From: Actinoplanes nipponensis
Lineage (GTDB): Bacteria; Actinomycetota; Actinomycetes; Mycobacteriales; Micromonosporaceae
DNA length: 64,000 nucleotides
Direction of reading: 5' to 3'
Assembly (NCBI RefSeq): GCF_016862275.1
Contig: NZ_BOMQ01000024.1
Coordinates: forward strand, 1-64,000
The translations under genes and the position numbers were made by a program. Of this stretch, positions 1-7,590 are shown piece by piece. The first letter of the stretch is position 1. Each line of letters starts with the position of its first letter. Under the pieces are notes generated by a model. The model was not told the DNA's origin. It made no database searches and saw nothing but the letters and a program-made list of their open reading frames with translations.

Positions 1-120
1 GGGGTGCCCGTGCGGCTACCGGGGTGCCCGTGCGGCTACCGGGGTGCCCGTGCCGCTTCTGGTGTGCCCGTGCCGCTTCTGGTGTGCCCGTGTCGCTTCT
101 GGCATGCCCGTGCTCGCAGG
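1..120. repeat. 20-bp tandem repeat, six copies
   Basis: Six head-to-tail 20-bp units begin at 1, 21, 41, 61, 81 and 101. Units 1 and 2 are identical; later units drift, mostly in the last six bases, around a shared TGCCCGTG core. The array may continue left of the window. Confidence 0.9.
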
Positions 121-394
121 CCCTGCCACACTCCGCTCCGGTCCCCTTCACTCGGATCTTGGTGACGCCGCGCCGAGACGAGGGTCTGGGCGTATCAAGA
201 TTCGCTCGCGGGGCGGGCTTGTCCGCTTTCTGAGGTGCTCGCCGGCTTGCCTCGGTGAATCTTGAGGCGCCGGGCCGTGGCAACCGACCCGCTCTCCCCA
301 AGATCCGCGTGGGTGGAGGGGCAACCGGGCAACGCGGGCTGCCACCTGGCGGTTCCCGCAGCTGCCGGGCTGACGCGGCGGCGGCCGAGTGCGA

Positions 395-590
395 GCGCGC
401 CGCATCCGGCAGTAGGAGCCCGGCGGGCGCCGAGCGGCAGAGCGCCGCGTCCGGGAGTGAGAGCGCGGCGGGCGCCGAGTGGGAGCGGTCCGTATCCGGG
501 AGTGGGGGTGCGGCTCGTAGGAGCGGTCCGCATCCGGGAGTGAGAGCGCGCCGGGCGCCGAACGGGACGCGCCGCATCCGGTAGTTCTAC
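395..590. repeat. Degenerate 38–45 bp tandem repeats
   Basis: About four units recur with a core like GCATCCGGGAGTGAGAGCG followed by GGGCGCCGA. Spacing is 38 to 45 bp and the units are clearly diverged from one another. No coding meaning was found. Confidence 0.65.
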
Positions 591-653
591 CTCGGACGGT
601 CCCGCGACGAGCATCCGAGCGACCGCGAGGTCCGGCACCCTGGCGTGCCGGAC

Positions 654-703
654 GGGCCGCCCCCGGGCCGCCCCCGGGCCGCCCCCGGGCCGCCCCCGGG
701 CCG
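654..703. repeat. 11-bp G/C tandem repeat
   Basis: The unit GGGCCGCCCCC repeats at 654, 665, 676 and 687, followed by a partial copy. It is pure G/C and prone to slippage. It lies about 50 bp beyond the 3' end of the thioesterase gene. Confidence 0.9.
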
Positions 704-753
704 GCAGAACCGCCCCGTTCCGGACCGTCAGGCGCCGCTGCCGGCCCCGAGGA

Positions 754-1248
754 TCAGCCGAAGAGCATGCAGCTGGAGGTGGCGTGGGCGATCAGCCGCC
801 CCGCGGAGTCGGTCAGCCGGGCCTCGGTGAGCGCGGTCCGGCGCCCCTTCTGCAGCACGCCGCCCTTGCAGGTCAGCCGTCCCGATTCGACGGTCACCGC
901 GCGCAGGAACTTCACGTTGAGGTCGAGCGACGTGTAGCCGACGCCGGCCGGCAGGGTCGAGTGCAGTGAGCACGCGGCCGTGCTGTCCAGCAGGGTGGAG
1001 ATCACGCCGCCGTGCACCGAGCCGAGCGGGTTGTAGTGGAACTCCTGGGGGTCCAGGAAGAACGTCACGCTGCCCTCCTCGACCTCCATGCCGGCGATGT
1101 CGATCAGATTCATGATCGGCGGGGGCGGCAGCTCGCCGGCCGCCATGCCGCGCAGCAGGGTCAGCCCGTCGGTGGTGCCGAGCAGGGCGGCGTGCGCCGC
1201 CGGGTCGGTCCAGGAGTACGTGCGGGTCCGGTCCTGGGTCTGCGTCAT
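754..1248 (-). CDS. PaaI-type hotdog thioesterase
   Basis: A 164-residue single hotdog-fold acyl-CoA thioesterase. The central stretch NPLGSVHGGVISTLLDS carries the HGG motif and acidic residue typical of PaaI/YbgC-type enzymes that hydrolyse aryl- or acyl-CoA thioesters in the cytoplasm. The natural substrate cannot be told. The ATG at 1248 was preferred to the upstream in-frame start at 1284, because the longer form would overlap the operator-like repeat and the promoter of the divergent gene. A CAATCT hexamer lies 7 nt before this ATG on the minus strand, so a leaderless transcript is possible. Its divergent neighbour is an HxlR regulator. Confidence 0.85.
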   Translation of the reverse strand: MTQTQDRTRTYSWTDPAAHAALLGTTDGLTLLRGMAAGELPPPPIMNLIDIAGMEVEEGSVTFFLDPQEFHYNPLGSVHGGVISTLLDSTAACSLHSTLPAGVGYTSLDLNVKFLRAVTVESGRLTCKGGVLQKGRRTALTEARLTDSAGRLIAHATSSCMLFG

Positions 1249-1275
1249 GGACGCAGATTGGCACGGGCTTGCTGT

Positions 1276-1297
1276 GTCTGTCAAACAGACCTAGCCT
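1276..1297 (+). promoter_or_regulatory. Operator-like inverted repeat and −10 of hxlR-type gene
   Basis: GTCTGT-CAA-ACAGAC (1276–1290) is a perfect 6-bp inverted repeat with a 3-bp spacer in the thioesterase/HxlR divergent region. TAGCCT (1292–1297) follows and fits a −10 element that would place the transcript start at 1304/1305, at the ATG itself. The repeat would cover the −35/−10 spacer, as expected for autorepression. Confidence 0.6.
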
Positions 1298-1304
1298 CGG
1301 TGTC

Positions 1305-1793
1305 ATGCAGCCCACCCTCCCGCGTCCCGCCGCCCTGGACTGGTCCATCGACACCTGCACGATCGGCCGGGCGATGGAGATCCTCGGGGAGCGGTGGACC
1401 GTGGTGGTGCTGCGTGAGGTCTTCAACGGCGTCCGCCGCTTCGCCGACATGCGGGAGCGCACCGGCATCCCGCGCCAGGTCCTGGCCAACCGGCTCGCCT
1501 CGCTGGTGGCGCACGGCCTGCTGCGCCGCGAGCCGTACCGGGAGCCCGGGGCGCGGATCCGGCACGAGTACCGGCTCACCGCCAAGGGGCTCGACCTGTA
1601 CCCGGTGCTGACCGCGGTGAAGGCGTGGGGCGACCGCTACCTGGCCGAGCCGGAGGGCCCGCCGCTGGAGATGGCCCACCGCGGCTGCGGGGCGGAGGTC
1701 CACGTCGAGCTGCACTGCGCGGACGGCCACCGGGTCGCCGACTACCGTGAGGTGGTGCCCCGCCCCGGACCGGGGGCCCGGCGCCGAAACTAG
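1305..1793 (+). CDS. HxlR-family transcriptional regulator
   Basis: A 162-residue winged-helix regulator. An N-terminal Cys lies in the stretch DTCTIGRAMEILGERW, which is the HxlR hallmark; the helix-turn-helix follows (FADMRERTGIPRQVLANRL) and then the wing and a dimerising C-terminal helix. HxlR proteins usually sense reactive electrophiles or other small molecules through the conserved Cys. The ATG at 1305 is chosen because a −10 hexamer sits 7 nt upstream, while a longer frame from 1269 would run through the operator. The MFS exporter gene starts 12 nt after the stop, so the regulator, exporter and divergent thioesterase probably answer one signal. Confidence 0.88.
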   Translation: MQPTLPRPAALDWSIDTCTIGRAMEILGERWTVVVLREVFNGVRRFADMRERTGIPRQVLANRLASLVAHGLLRREPYREPGARIRHEYRLTAKGLDLYPVLTAVKAWGDRYLAEPEGPPLEMAHRGCGAEVHVELHCADGHRVADYREVVPRPGPGARRRN

Positions 1794-1796
1794 AGT
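1791..1796 (+). promoter_or_regulatory. Candidate −10 (TAGAGT) inside the stop of the upstream gene
   Basis: TAGAGT begins with the TAG stop codon of the HxlR gene and ends 8 nt before the GTG of the MFS gene. A start near 1803 would give a near-leaderless exporter mRNA in addition to read-through from the regulator promoter. Confidence 0.4.
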
Positions 1797-1804
1797 CCCT
1801 CGGC

Positions 1805-3382
1805 GTGACGACGACACCGGCGTGGAGCCCGCTGCGGGACAAGGTCTTCCGGGGGCTGTGGATCGGCGTGCTGGCCAGCAACGTCGGCACCTGGATGCAG
1901 ACCGTCGGCGCCCAGTGGCACCTGGTGCACGAGCCGGCCGCGGCGACCTACGTCAGCCTCGTGCAGACGGCCACGATGCTGCCCGTCCTGCTGCTCGCCC
2001 TGCCGTCGGGCGCCCTGGCCGACACCTTCGACCGCCGGCGCCTGCTGCTCGCCGTACAGGTGGGGCTCTTCGTCGTGGCCGCGGCCCTGACCGGGCTCAC
2101 GGCGCTGGACCGGATGCCGCCGCCGCTGCTGTTGATCTTCACCTTCCTGCTCGGCGCCGGGCAGGCGCTGACGCTGCCGGCCTGGCAGGCGGTCATCCCC
2201 GAGGTGGTGCCGCGGGACGAGCTCCCGGCGGCGTCCGCGCTCGGCGCGGTCAACACCAACCTGGCCCGCTCGGCCGGGCCGGCGGTGGCCGGCCTGCTCG
2301 TGGCCCACGTGGGCGTGGCCGCGGTCTTCGGCCTCAACGCGCTGTCCTTCGTGATCTTCGCCGGGGCGCTGCTGCGCTGGCGGCGGCGCCCGGAGAGCCG
2401 ACCGGGGCACGCCGAGCGGTTCGGTCCGGCGCTGCGGGCCGGCGGCCGGTACGTGCGCTACTCGCCCGTGGTCCGCCGGATCCTGCTGCGCGTCGTGCTG
2501 TTCGTGCTGCCCGGCAGCGTCGTCTGGGGACTGCTGCCGCTGGTCGCGGAACGCGAGCTGGCCCTGGGCCCCAGCGGCTACGGCGCCCTGCTGGCCGCCC
2601 TCGGCGTGGGGGCGGTGCTCGGCGCGCTGCTGATGCCCCGGGTCCGCGAGCGGGTGCCGGCCAACCGGCTGCTGGTGCTCGCCGGCGTGGTCTACGGCCT
2701 GGCCCTGGTCGTGGTGGCCTCGGTGGCGAACGCGGTGGTCGTGGTGGGGGTGCTGGTCGCCGCCGGGCTGGCCTGGATGATCCAGGTGTCGCGGATGAAC
2801 GCCGGCCTGCAGCTGTTCCTGCCGAACTGGGTGCGCGCCCGCGCCTTCGCCGTCTACCAGGTCGTCTTCGCCGGCGGCCAGGCCCTCGGCGCGCTGGTCT
2901 GGGGTCAGGTGACCGAGGCGTTCGGCCTGCGCGCCGCCTTCCTCGCCGCCGCGGCCCTGATGCTGGTGGGCACCCTGACCGTGCCCTGGCTGCCGCTGCA
3001 CCACCAGGAGGGCGACCGCGGCCCGGCCGTCTACTGGGCCGAGCCGCACCTGATGTTGGAGCCGCACCGGGACGCCGGCCCGGTGCTGGTCACCTCGACG
3101 TTCCGGGTGCGGCCGGAGAACCGGGCCGCCTTCGTCGCCGCGATGCAGGCCGTGCGGCGCTCCCGGCAGCGCACCGGGGCGACCCGGTGGGGACTGTTCC
3201 GCCCGGGCGAGCAGGCCGGCGAGTTCGTCGAGGTCTACCTGGTGCCCACCTGGGAGGAGCACCTGCGCCAGCACGAGGGCCGGCTCACCGGCAGCGACGA
3301 GCGGGAGGAGCACGAGGCGTGGGCGCTGGCCGAGGGCCCGCCGGCCGTGACGCACCTGCTGCCCGCCGACTCGGCGGATTAG
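1805..3382 (+). CDS. MFS exporter with C-terminal ABM-like domain
   Basis: A 525-residue major-facilitator protein of the PF05977 (EntS-like) type. About 12 membrane segments fill residues 15–400, with the loop GALADTFDRRRLLL as motif A. The last ~110 residues are soluble and look like the antibiotic-biosynthesis-monooxygenase-type (dimeric α+β) domain often found at the C-terminus of this family. Members export siderophores or small toxic molecules; the cargo here is unknown. Starts at GTG 12 nt after the HxlR gene. A 7-bp palindrome, CCGCCGA-C-TCGGCGG, lies in its last codons (3363–3377). Confidence 0.85.
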   Translation: MTTTPAWSPLRDKVFRGLWIGVLASNVGTWMQTVGAQWHLVHEPAAATYVSLVQTATMLPVLLLALPSGALADTFDRRRLLLAVQVGLFVVAAALTGLTALDRMPPPLLLIFTFLLGAGQALTLPAWQAVIPEVVPRDELPAASALGAVNTNLARSAGPAVAGLLVAHVGVAAVFGLNALSFVIFAGALLRWRRRPESRPGHAERFGPALRAGGRYVRYSPVVRRILLRVVLFVLPGSVVWGLLPLVAERELALGPSGYGALLAALGVGAVLGALLMPRVRERVPANRLLVLAGVVYGLALVVVASVANAVVVVGVLVAAGLAWMIQVSRMNAGLQLFLPNWVRARAFAVYQVVFAGGQALGALVWGQVTEAFGLRAAFLAAAALMLVGTLTVPWLPLHHQEGDRGPAVYWAEPHLMLEPHRDAGPVLVTSTFRVRPENRAAFVAAMQAVRRSRQRTGATRWGLFRPGEQAGEFVEVYLVPTWEEHLRQHEGRLTGSDEREEHEAWALAEGPPAVTHLLPADSAD

Positions 3383-3462
3383 CCGGATGTTTCGGTATTG
3401 TTCCGTTTAGCCTCTAGGCAGGCCGCCGGATCGTCGGGTGCGGCCCCTTCAGGAGGCGCGGC

Positions 3463-4302
3463 GTGGCAATCGTCGATCATCGCGGTCACTCCCGCCTGCT
3501 CGTCATCGGCGGCGCCGAACGCTACGGCCCCGGCGGCACCGGGATCCTGCGGCGCTTCGTCGACCTGGCCGGCGGCCGGGCGGCCCACATCATCGTCATC
3601 GCCACCGCGAGCGCCGAGCCGGCCGTCCTGGAGGCCGAGTACGCCGCGCTGTTCACCCGCCTGGGCGCGGGCCGGGTACGCGCGCTGCGCCTGGAGAACC
3701 GCGGCCAGGCCAACGAGCCCGCCGTGGTCGAGGCGCTCGCCGCCGCCACCGCGGTGTTCTTCACCGGCGGCGACCAGCTGCGGATCACCGCCGTGCTCGG
3801 CGGCACGCTGACCGACTCGGCGCTGCAGCGGCTGGTGCAGACCGGGACGATCGTGCTCGGCGGCACCAGCGCCGGCGCGGCCATGATGTCCGGCACCATG
3901 ATCCTCGGCGGCGACGCCCCGGGGATCAGCCGCGACAGCGTGCGCACCGGCCCCGGGCTGGAGTTCCTGCCCGGGGTGCTGATCGACATGCACTTCGCCG
4001 AGCGGGGCCGGCTCAACCGGCTGCTCAGCGCCGTCGCCCTCTATCCGCACGAGCTCGGCCTGGGCATCGACGAGGACACCGCGATCCTCGCCGAGGGCGA
4101 CAACTTCGAGGTGCTGGGCACCGGCACGGTCACCGTGGTCGACGCGGGCGCGGCCGCGGACATCCGGGTGCCGGCCGCCGGGCCGATCGCCCTCACCGGG
4201 GCCCGGGTGCACGTGCTGCCCGCGGGATACCGGTTCGAACTGTCCGGCCGCCGCCCCTCGCTGGTCGACGGGGCCGCCGGGGAACGGGAACTGGCCGCAT
4301 GA
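3463..4302 (+). CDS. cphB: Cyanophycinase
   Basis: A 279-residue cytoplasmic serine peptidase (family S51) that cuts cyanophycin, the Asp backbone polymer carrying Arg side chains, into β-Asp-Arg dipeptides. The nucleophile elbow GGTSAGAAMMSG places the catalytic Ser at about residue 136; FFTGGDQLRI is a second family motif. Length is normal. The GTG start has a strong AGGAGG site at 3451–3456, 6 nt away. Its stop overlaps the start of cphA (ATGA), so the two are translationally coupled. No isoaspartyl dipeptidase gene, needed to finish degradation, is seen nearby. Confidence 0.93.
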   Translation: MAIVDHRGHSRLLVIGGAERYGPGGTGILRRFVDLAGGRAAHIIVIATASAEPAVLEAEYAALFTRLGAGRVRALRLENRGQANEPAVVEALAAATAVFFTGGDQLRITAVLGGTLTDSALQRLVQTGTIVLGGTSAGAAMMSGTMILGGDAPGISRDSVRTGPGLEFLPGVLIDMHFAERGRLNRLLSAVALYPHELGLGIDEDTAILAEGDNFEVLGTGTVTVVDAGAAADIRVPAAGPIALTGARVHVLPAGYRFELSGRRPSLVDGAAGERELAA

Positions 4303-7058
4303 AGATCATCGGCATCCGCCGGCTGCGCGGACCCAACGTCCACCTGTCCCGGCCGGCGATCGTGGCCCGGGTCCGCCTGGACGCGCTGACCGGCCGCGAG
4401 ACCAGCGACGTGGCCGGGTTCACCGAGCGGATCCTGCGCTCCCTGCCGGGCCTCGCCGAGCACCACTGCGCCGCCGGGGCGCCCGGCGGCTTCGTGAGCC
4501 GGATGCGCGGCGGCACCTACTTCGGGCACGTCACCGAGCACGTCGCCATCGAGCTGTCGCACCGCATCGGCCGCGACGTCAGCTTCGGCCGCACCGTCGC
4601 GGCCGGCGAGCCCGGCCTCTACGACCTGATCATCGAGTGCCCGGTGGACGAGTCGCCGGAGTCCACCCTGCCCGCCGAGCTGCTGGCGACCGCCGTGTCG
4701 CTGGTCTGCTCGGTCGCCGGCGGCGAGCCCGTGCCCGCGGCCACCCTCGGCGAGCACCTCGCCGCGCTCGCCGCCCTGGCCGAGCGCGAGGCCACCGGGC
4801 CGAGCACCCGGTCGATCATCGCCGCGGCCCGGCGCCGGGGCATCCCGGTGGAGCGCTACGCCGACCTGAGCCTGCTGCGGCTGGGCTGGGGCACCCGCCG
4901 GCGGCTGGCCTGGGCCGCGATGACCGACCGGACCAGCGGCGTCGGCGTCGACATCGCGGCCGACAAGCAGGTCACCCGGCGGCTGCTGGAGGACGCCGGG
5001 GTGCCGGTGGCGCCCGGCGGCGCGGCGCGGACCGTGGAGGAGGCGATCGGCCTGCTCGGCACGCTGGGCGCGCCGGTGGTGGTCAAGCCGCGCCAGGGCC
5101 GCCAGGGTGAGCACGTCGTGCTGAACCTGCGCACCGCCGAGGAGGTGGCCCGGGCGTACGCCGCCGCGGGCGGTGACGTCGTCGTCGAACGGCAGCTCGG
5201 CGGGCGGGACTACCGCGCGCTGATCGTGGCGGGCGAGCTGGTCGCCGCGGCCGAACGGGTCGCCGCCCACGTGGTCGGCGACGGGAAGAGCACCGTGGCC
5301 GAGCTGGTCGCGTCGACCAACGCCGACCCGCGCCGGGGCGTCGGGCACGCCCGGGTGCTGACCCGCATCGAGCTCGACGACACCGCCCGGACGGCGCTGG
5401 AGCGGCAGGGCTGCACCCCGGAGACCGTCCCGGCCGCCGGGCGGCAGGTGTGGCTGCGCGACAACGCCAACCTGTCCACCGGCGGCACGGGCAGCGACGT
5501 CACCGACCGGGTGCACCCCGACGTGGCCCGGCTCTGCGTGCGCGTCGCCGCCCTGGTCGGGCTCGACATCGCGGGCATCGACCTGCGGCTGGCCGACATC
5601 GCCGCGCCGCTGCCGCCGACCGGCGAGCAGGCCGGGCCGGCCGCCGGGGTGATCGAGGTCAACGCCGTGCCGGGGCTGCGCATGCACCTCGCGCCGGTGC
5701 GGGGCCGCGCCCGCGACGTCGGGGACGCGATCGTGCGGGCGATGTTCCCCGGCGGCTCCGACGGGCGGATCCCCACCGTGGCCGTCACCGGCACCAACGG
5801 CAAGACCACGGTGACCCGGCTGACCGCGTACCTGCTGGCCGGCACCGGCCTGCGGGTCGGCACGGCCACCAGCGACGGCGTGTCGATCGACGGCCGCCTC
5901 GTGTACGCCGGCGACGCCACCGGCCCCCGCTCGGCGCAGATGGTGCTGGGCGACCCGGGGGTGCAGGCGGCGGTCCTGGAGACCGCGCGCGGCGGGACGC
6001 TGCGCCGGGGCCTGGGGTACGACTGGACCGACGTCGGCGTGCTCACCACCATCACCGCCGACCACCTGGGCCAGGACGGGCTCGACTCGATCGAGGACCT
6101 GGCGCACGTCAAGGCGCTGGTCGCCGAGCGGGTCCGGGACGGCGGCACGCTGGTGCTCAACGCCGACGACCCGTGGGTGCGCAGCATCGCCGAGCGCCCC
6201 CGGGTCCGGGCGGACCGCAAGCGCGTCGTCTGGTTCGGCACCGACTCCCGCCAGCCGGTGCTGGCCGAGCACCTGGGCCGCGGCGGGACGGCGTACGTGT
6301 TGCAGGACGGCTGGCTGGTGCAGGCCACCGGCGGCCGGCGCACCCCGTTGCTGCGGGTGGCCGAGGTGCCGGGCGCGTTCGGGGGAGCGGCGCCGTACGC
6401 GGCCGTCAACGCCCTCGCCGCGGCGGCCGCCGCCCGGGCCCTGGGCGCCTCGCCGGACGTGGTGGCCGAGCGGCTGGCCGGCTTCGAGCCGCGGGTGGAC
6501 AACCCGGGGCGCGGGACGCTGCTGCGGCTGGGGGAGGTGTCGCTGTTCGTGGACTACGCGCACAACCCGGCGGCGATCGCCACGGTCCTGCGTACCCTGC
6601 ACCGGCTGTGGGGTCCGCAGCGCTGCCTGGCCGTGGTCACCCTGCCCGGCGACCGCCGCGACGACCTGCTGGCCGCCTCCGCCCAGGTGCTCGCCGACGG
6701 GGTCACCCGGGCGGTGCTGCACGACGACGAGGACCCGCGCGGCCGGGCGCCCGGCGAGGTGTCGGCGTTGGTGGAACGCGAGATGCGGGCGCGCCGCCCC
6801 CTGCTGCAGGCTGTCCGCGCGGCCGGCCCCCGGGCCGCGGTCGAGGCGGCGCTGCGGCTGGCGGCGCCGGGCGACGTGGTGCTGGTGCTCTACGAGAAGC
6901 TCGCCCCGATGCTGGATCTGCTGGCCGACCTGGGTGCCGTGCCGGGTGACTCCACGGTGGTGCACGCCGGCCGGCTGGCCGCTCATCCGGGCCGTGCGGC
7001 GGAGCCCGGGCGGGGCACGGTCCGGCCCGAGGGGGCGGCCGCGGCCTCGGCAAAGTAA
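4299..7058 (+). CDS. cphA: Cyanophycin synthetase
   Basis: A 919-residue enzyme that adds Asp and then Arg, using ATP, to build the storage polymer cyanophycin. An N-terminal domain (about 1–160) is followed by an ATP-grasp domain (about 215–480, with VVVKPRQGRQGEHV) and a Mur-ligase-like domain with P-loop VTGTNGKTTVT at about 496–506. DYAHNPAA and the C-terminal Mur domain follow. All expected domains are present and the length is close to that of cyanobacterial CphA. ATG at 4299 overlaps the cphB stop. With cphB it forms a two-gene nitrogen/carbon storage operon. Confidence 0.95.
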   Translation: MKIIGIRRLRGPNVHLSRPAIVARVRLDALTGRETSDVAGFTERILRSLPGLAEHHCAAGAPGGFVSRMRGGTYFGHVTEHVAIELSHRIGRDVSFGRTVAAGEPGLYDLIIECPVDESPESTLPAELLATAVSLVCSVAGGEPVPAATLGEHLAALAALAEREATGPSTRSIIAAARRRGIPVERYADLSLLRLGWGTRRRLAWAAMTDRTSGVGVDIAADKQVTRRLLEDAGVPVAPGGAARTVEEAIGLLGTLGAPVVVKPRQGRQGEHVVLNLRTAEEVARAYAAAGGDVVVERQLGGRDYRALIVAGELVAAAERVAAHVVGDGKSTVAELVASTNADPRRGVGHARVLTRIELDDTARTALERQGCTPETVPAAGRQVWLRDNANLSTGGTGSDVTDRVHPDVARLCVRVAALVGLDIAGIDLRLADIAAPLPPTGEQAGPAAGVIEVNAVPGLRMHLAPVRGRARDVGDAIVRAMFPGGSDGRIPTVAVTGTNGKTTVTRLTAYLLAGTGLRVGTATSDGVSIDGRLVYAGDATGPRSAQMVLGDPGVQAAVLETARGGTLRRGLGYDWTDVGVLTTITADHLGQDGLDSIEDLAHVKALVAERVRDGGTLVLNADDPWVRSIAERPRVRADRKRVVWFGTDSRQPVLAEHLGRGGTAYVLQDGWLVQATGGRRTPLLRVAEVPGAFGGAAPYAAVNALAAAAAARALGASPDVVAERLAGFEPRVDNPGRGTLLRLGEVSLFVDYAHNPAAIATVLRTLHRLWGPQRCLAVVTLPGDRRDDLLAASAQVLADGVTRAVLHDDEDPRGRAPGEVSALVEREMRARRPLLQAVRAAGPRAAVEAALRLAAPGDVVLVLYEKLAPMLDLLADLGAVPGDSTVVHAGRLAAHPGRAAEPGRGTVRPEGAAAASAK

Positions 7059-7590
7059 CTGGATCGGGTGAATTGCCGGCAATGCTGGCGAGTTGCGCCA
7101 ACAAAGAATGATCGGCGGCGGGAAATCACCCGATCGGGCGGGGTGCCCCAGGTCATTTGCCCTGGGACAACCATCACACAGGGTATAGATGAAAGTGACT
7201 CGGAATCGGCCCATGGTATCTGTGCGTGATGCATGAGCGACTGCACGTGCAGAATCCCTGGTGAAGTCCCCCGATTCGCGTTCCTGCCGCACATTCCGAC
7301 GAAGCGGTCATAACCGGTCAGCCCTCGGCCTGATGGTCATCTATACAACGCTGACCTGCCGTTATGCCCAAACCTCCGGCCGGGCACCGCAGGCGCACAG
7401 GGGGAAACTGAGGGTGACGACGTGCAGGTCACCCCCGGGGCGAGGAGTCGAGACAGTGGCCGATCGTCCGCTAACATCCTCGCCGTCGATGGGGAATGCT
7501 CGGTCCAACGGCGGACCGACAACCGCCCCGGCGTCAGCACGCATGGCGGTGCAGTGTTGATGTTTCTTCCGATCGCGCATGTGGGGGCAC
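7059..7590. other. Intergenic region between cphA and the kinase gene
   Basis: About 530 nt of lower GC content without a credible gene. It holds a 10-bp inverted repeat (GATCGGGTGA, 7062–7071, with its complement at 7126–7135) enclosing smaller stems, a weak CCCAGG/CCTGGG hairpin (7147–7166), a 12-bp palindrome CTGCACGTGCAG (7241–7252), a possible −10 TATACA (7342–7347) and a GGGTGAC/GTCACCC inverted repeat (7412–7434). Confidence 0.6.
7342..7347 (+). promoter_or_regulatory. Possible −10 element for the kinase gene
   Basis: TATACA lies in the most AT-rich stretch of this region. If used, the transcript would have a leader of about 235 nt containing the 7412–7434 inverted repeat. No clear −35 element is seen. 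Confidence 0.3.

Larger units (their letters stand above)
1..753. other. Left-end region without a convincing gene
   Basis: No frame here has family-like content; the open frames are Arg/Pro/Gly-rich and follow the repeats. The region holds 20-bp tandem repeats (1–120), copies of a CAAGATCC-type dispersed motif (about 150–316), about four degenerate 38–45 bp repeats (395–590) and an 11-bp G/C tandem (654–703). It ends just beyond the 3' end of the minus-strand thioesterase gene. Confidence 0.6.

Noticed and set aside
1..120. The tandem 20-mers as a CRISPR array
   Set aside because: The units are directly adjacent without unique spacers and no cas gene is in the window.
4041..7292. A ~1080-codon minus-strand open frame opposite cphA
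   Set aside because: It is the mirror of cphA codons, with Arg/Gly/His-rich nonsense and no family motif.
7261..7560. A 99-codon frame upstream of the kinase gene
   Set aside because: Codon pattern does not match neighbours and it runs through the inverted repeat and the possible promoter.
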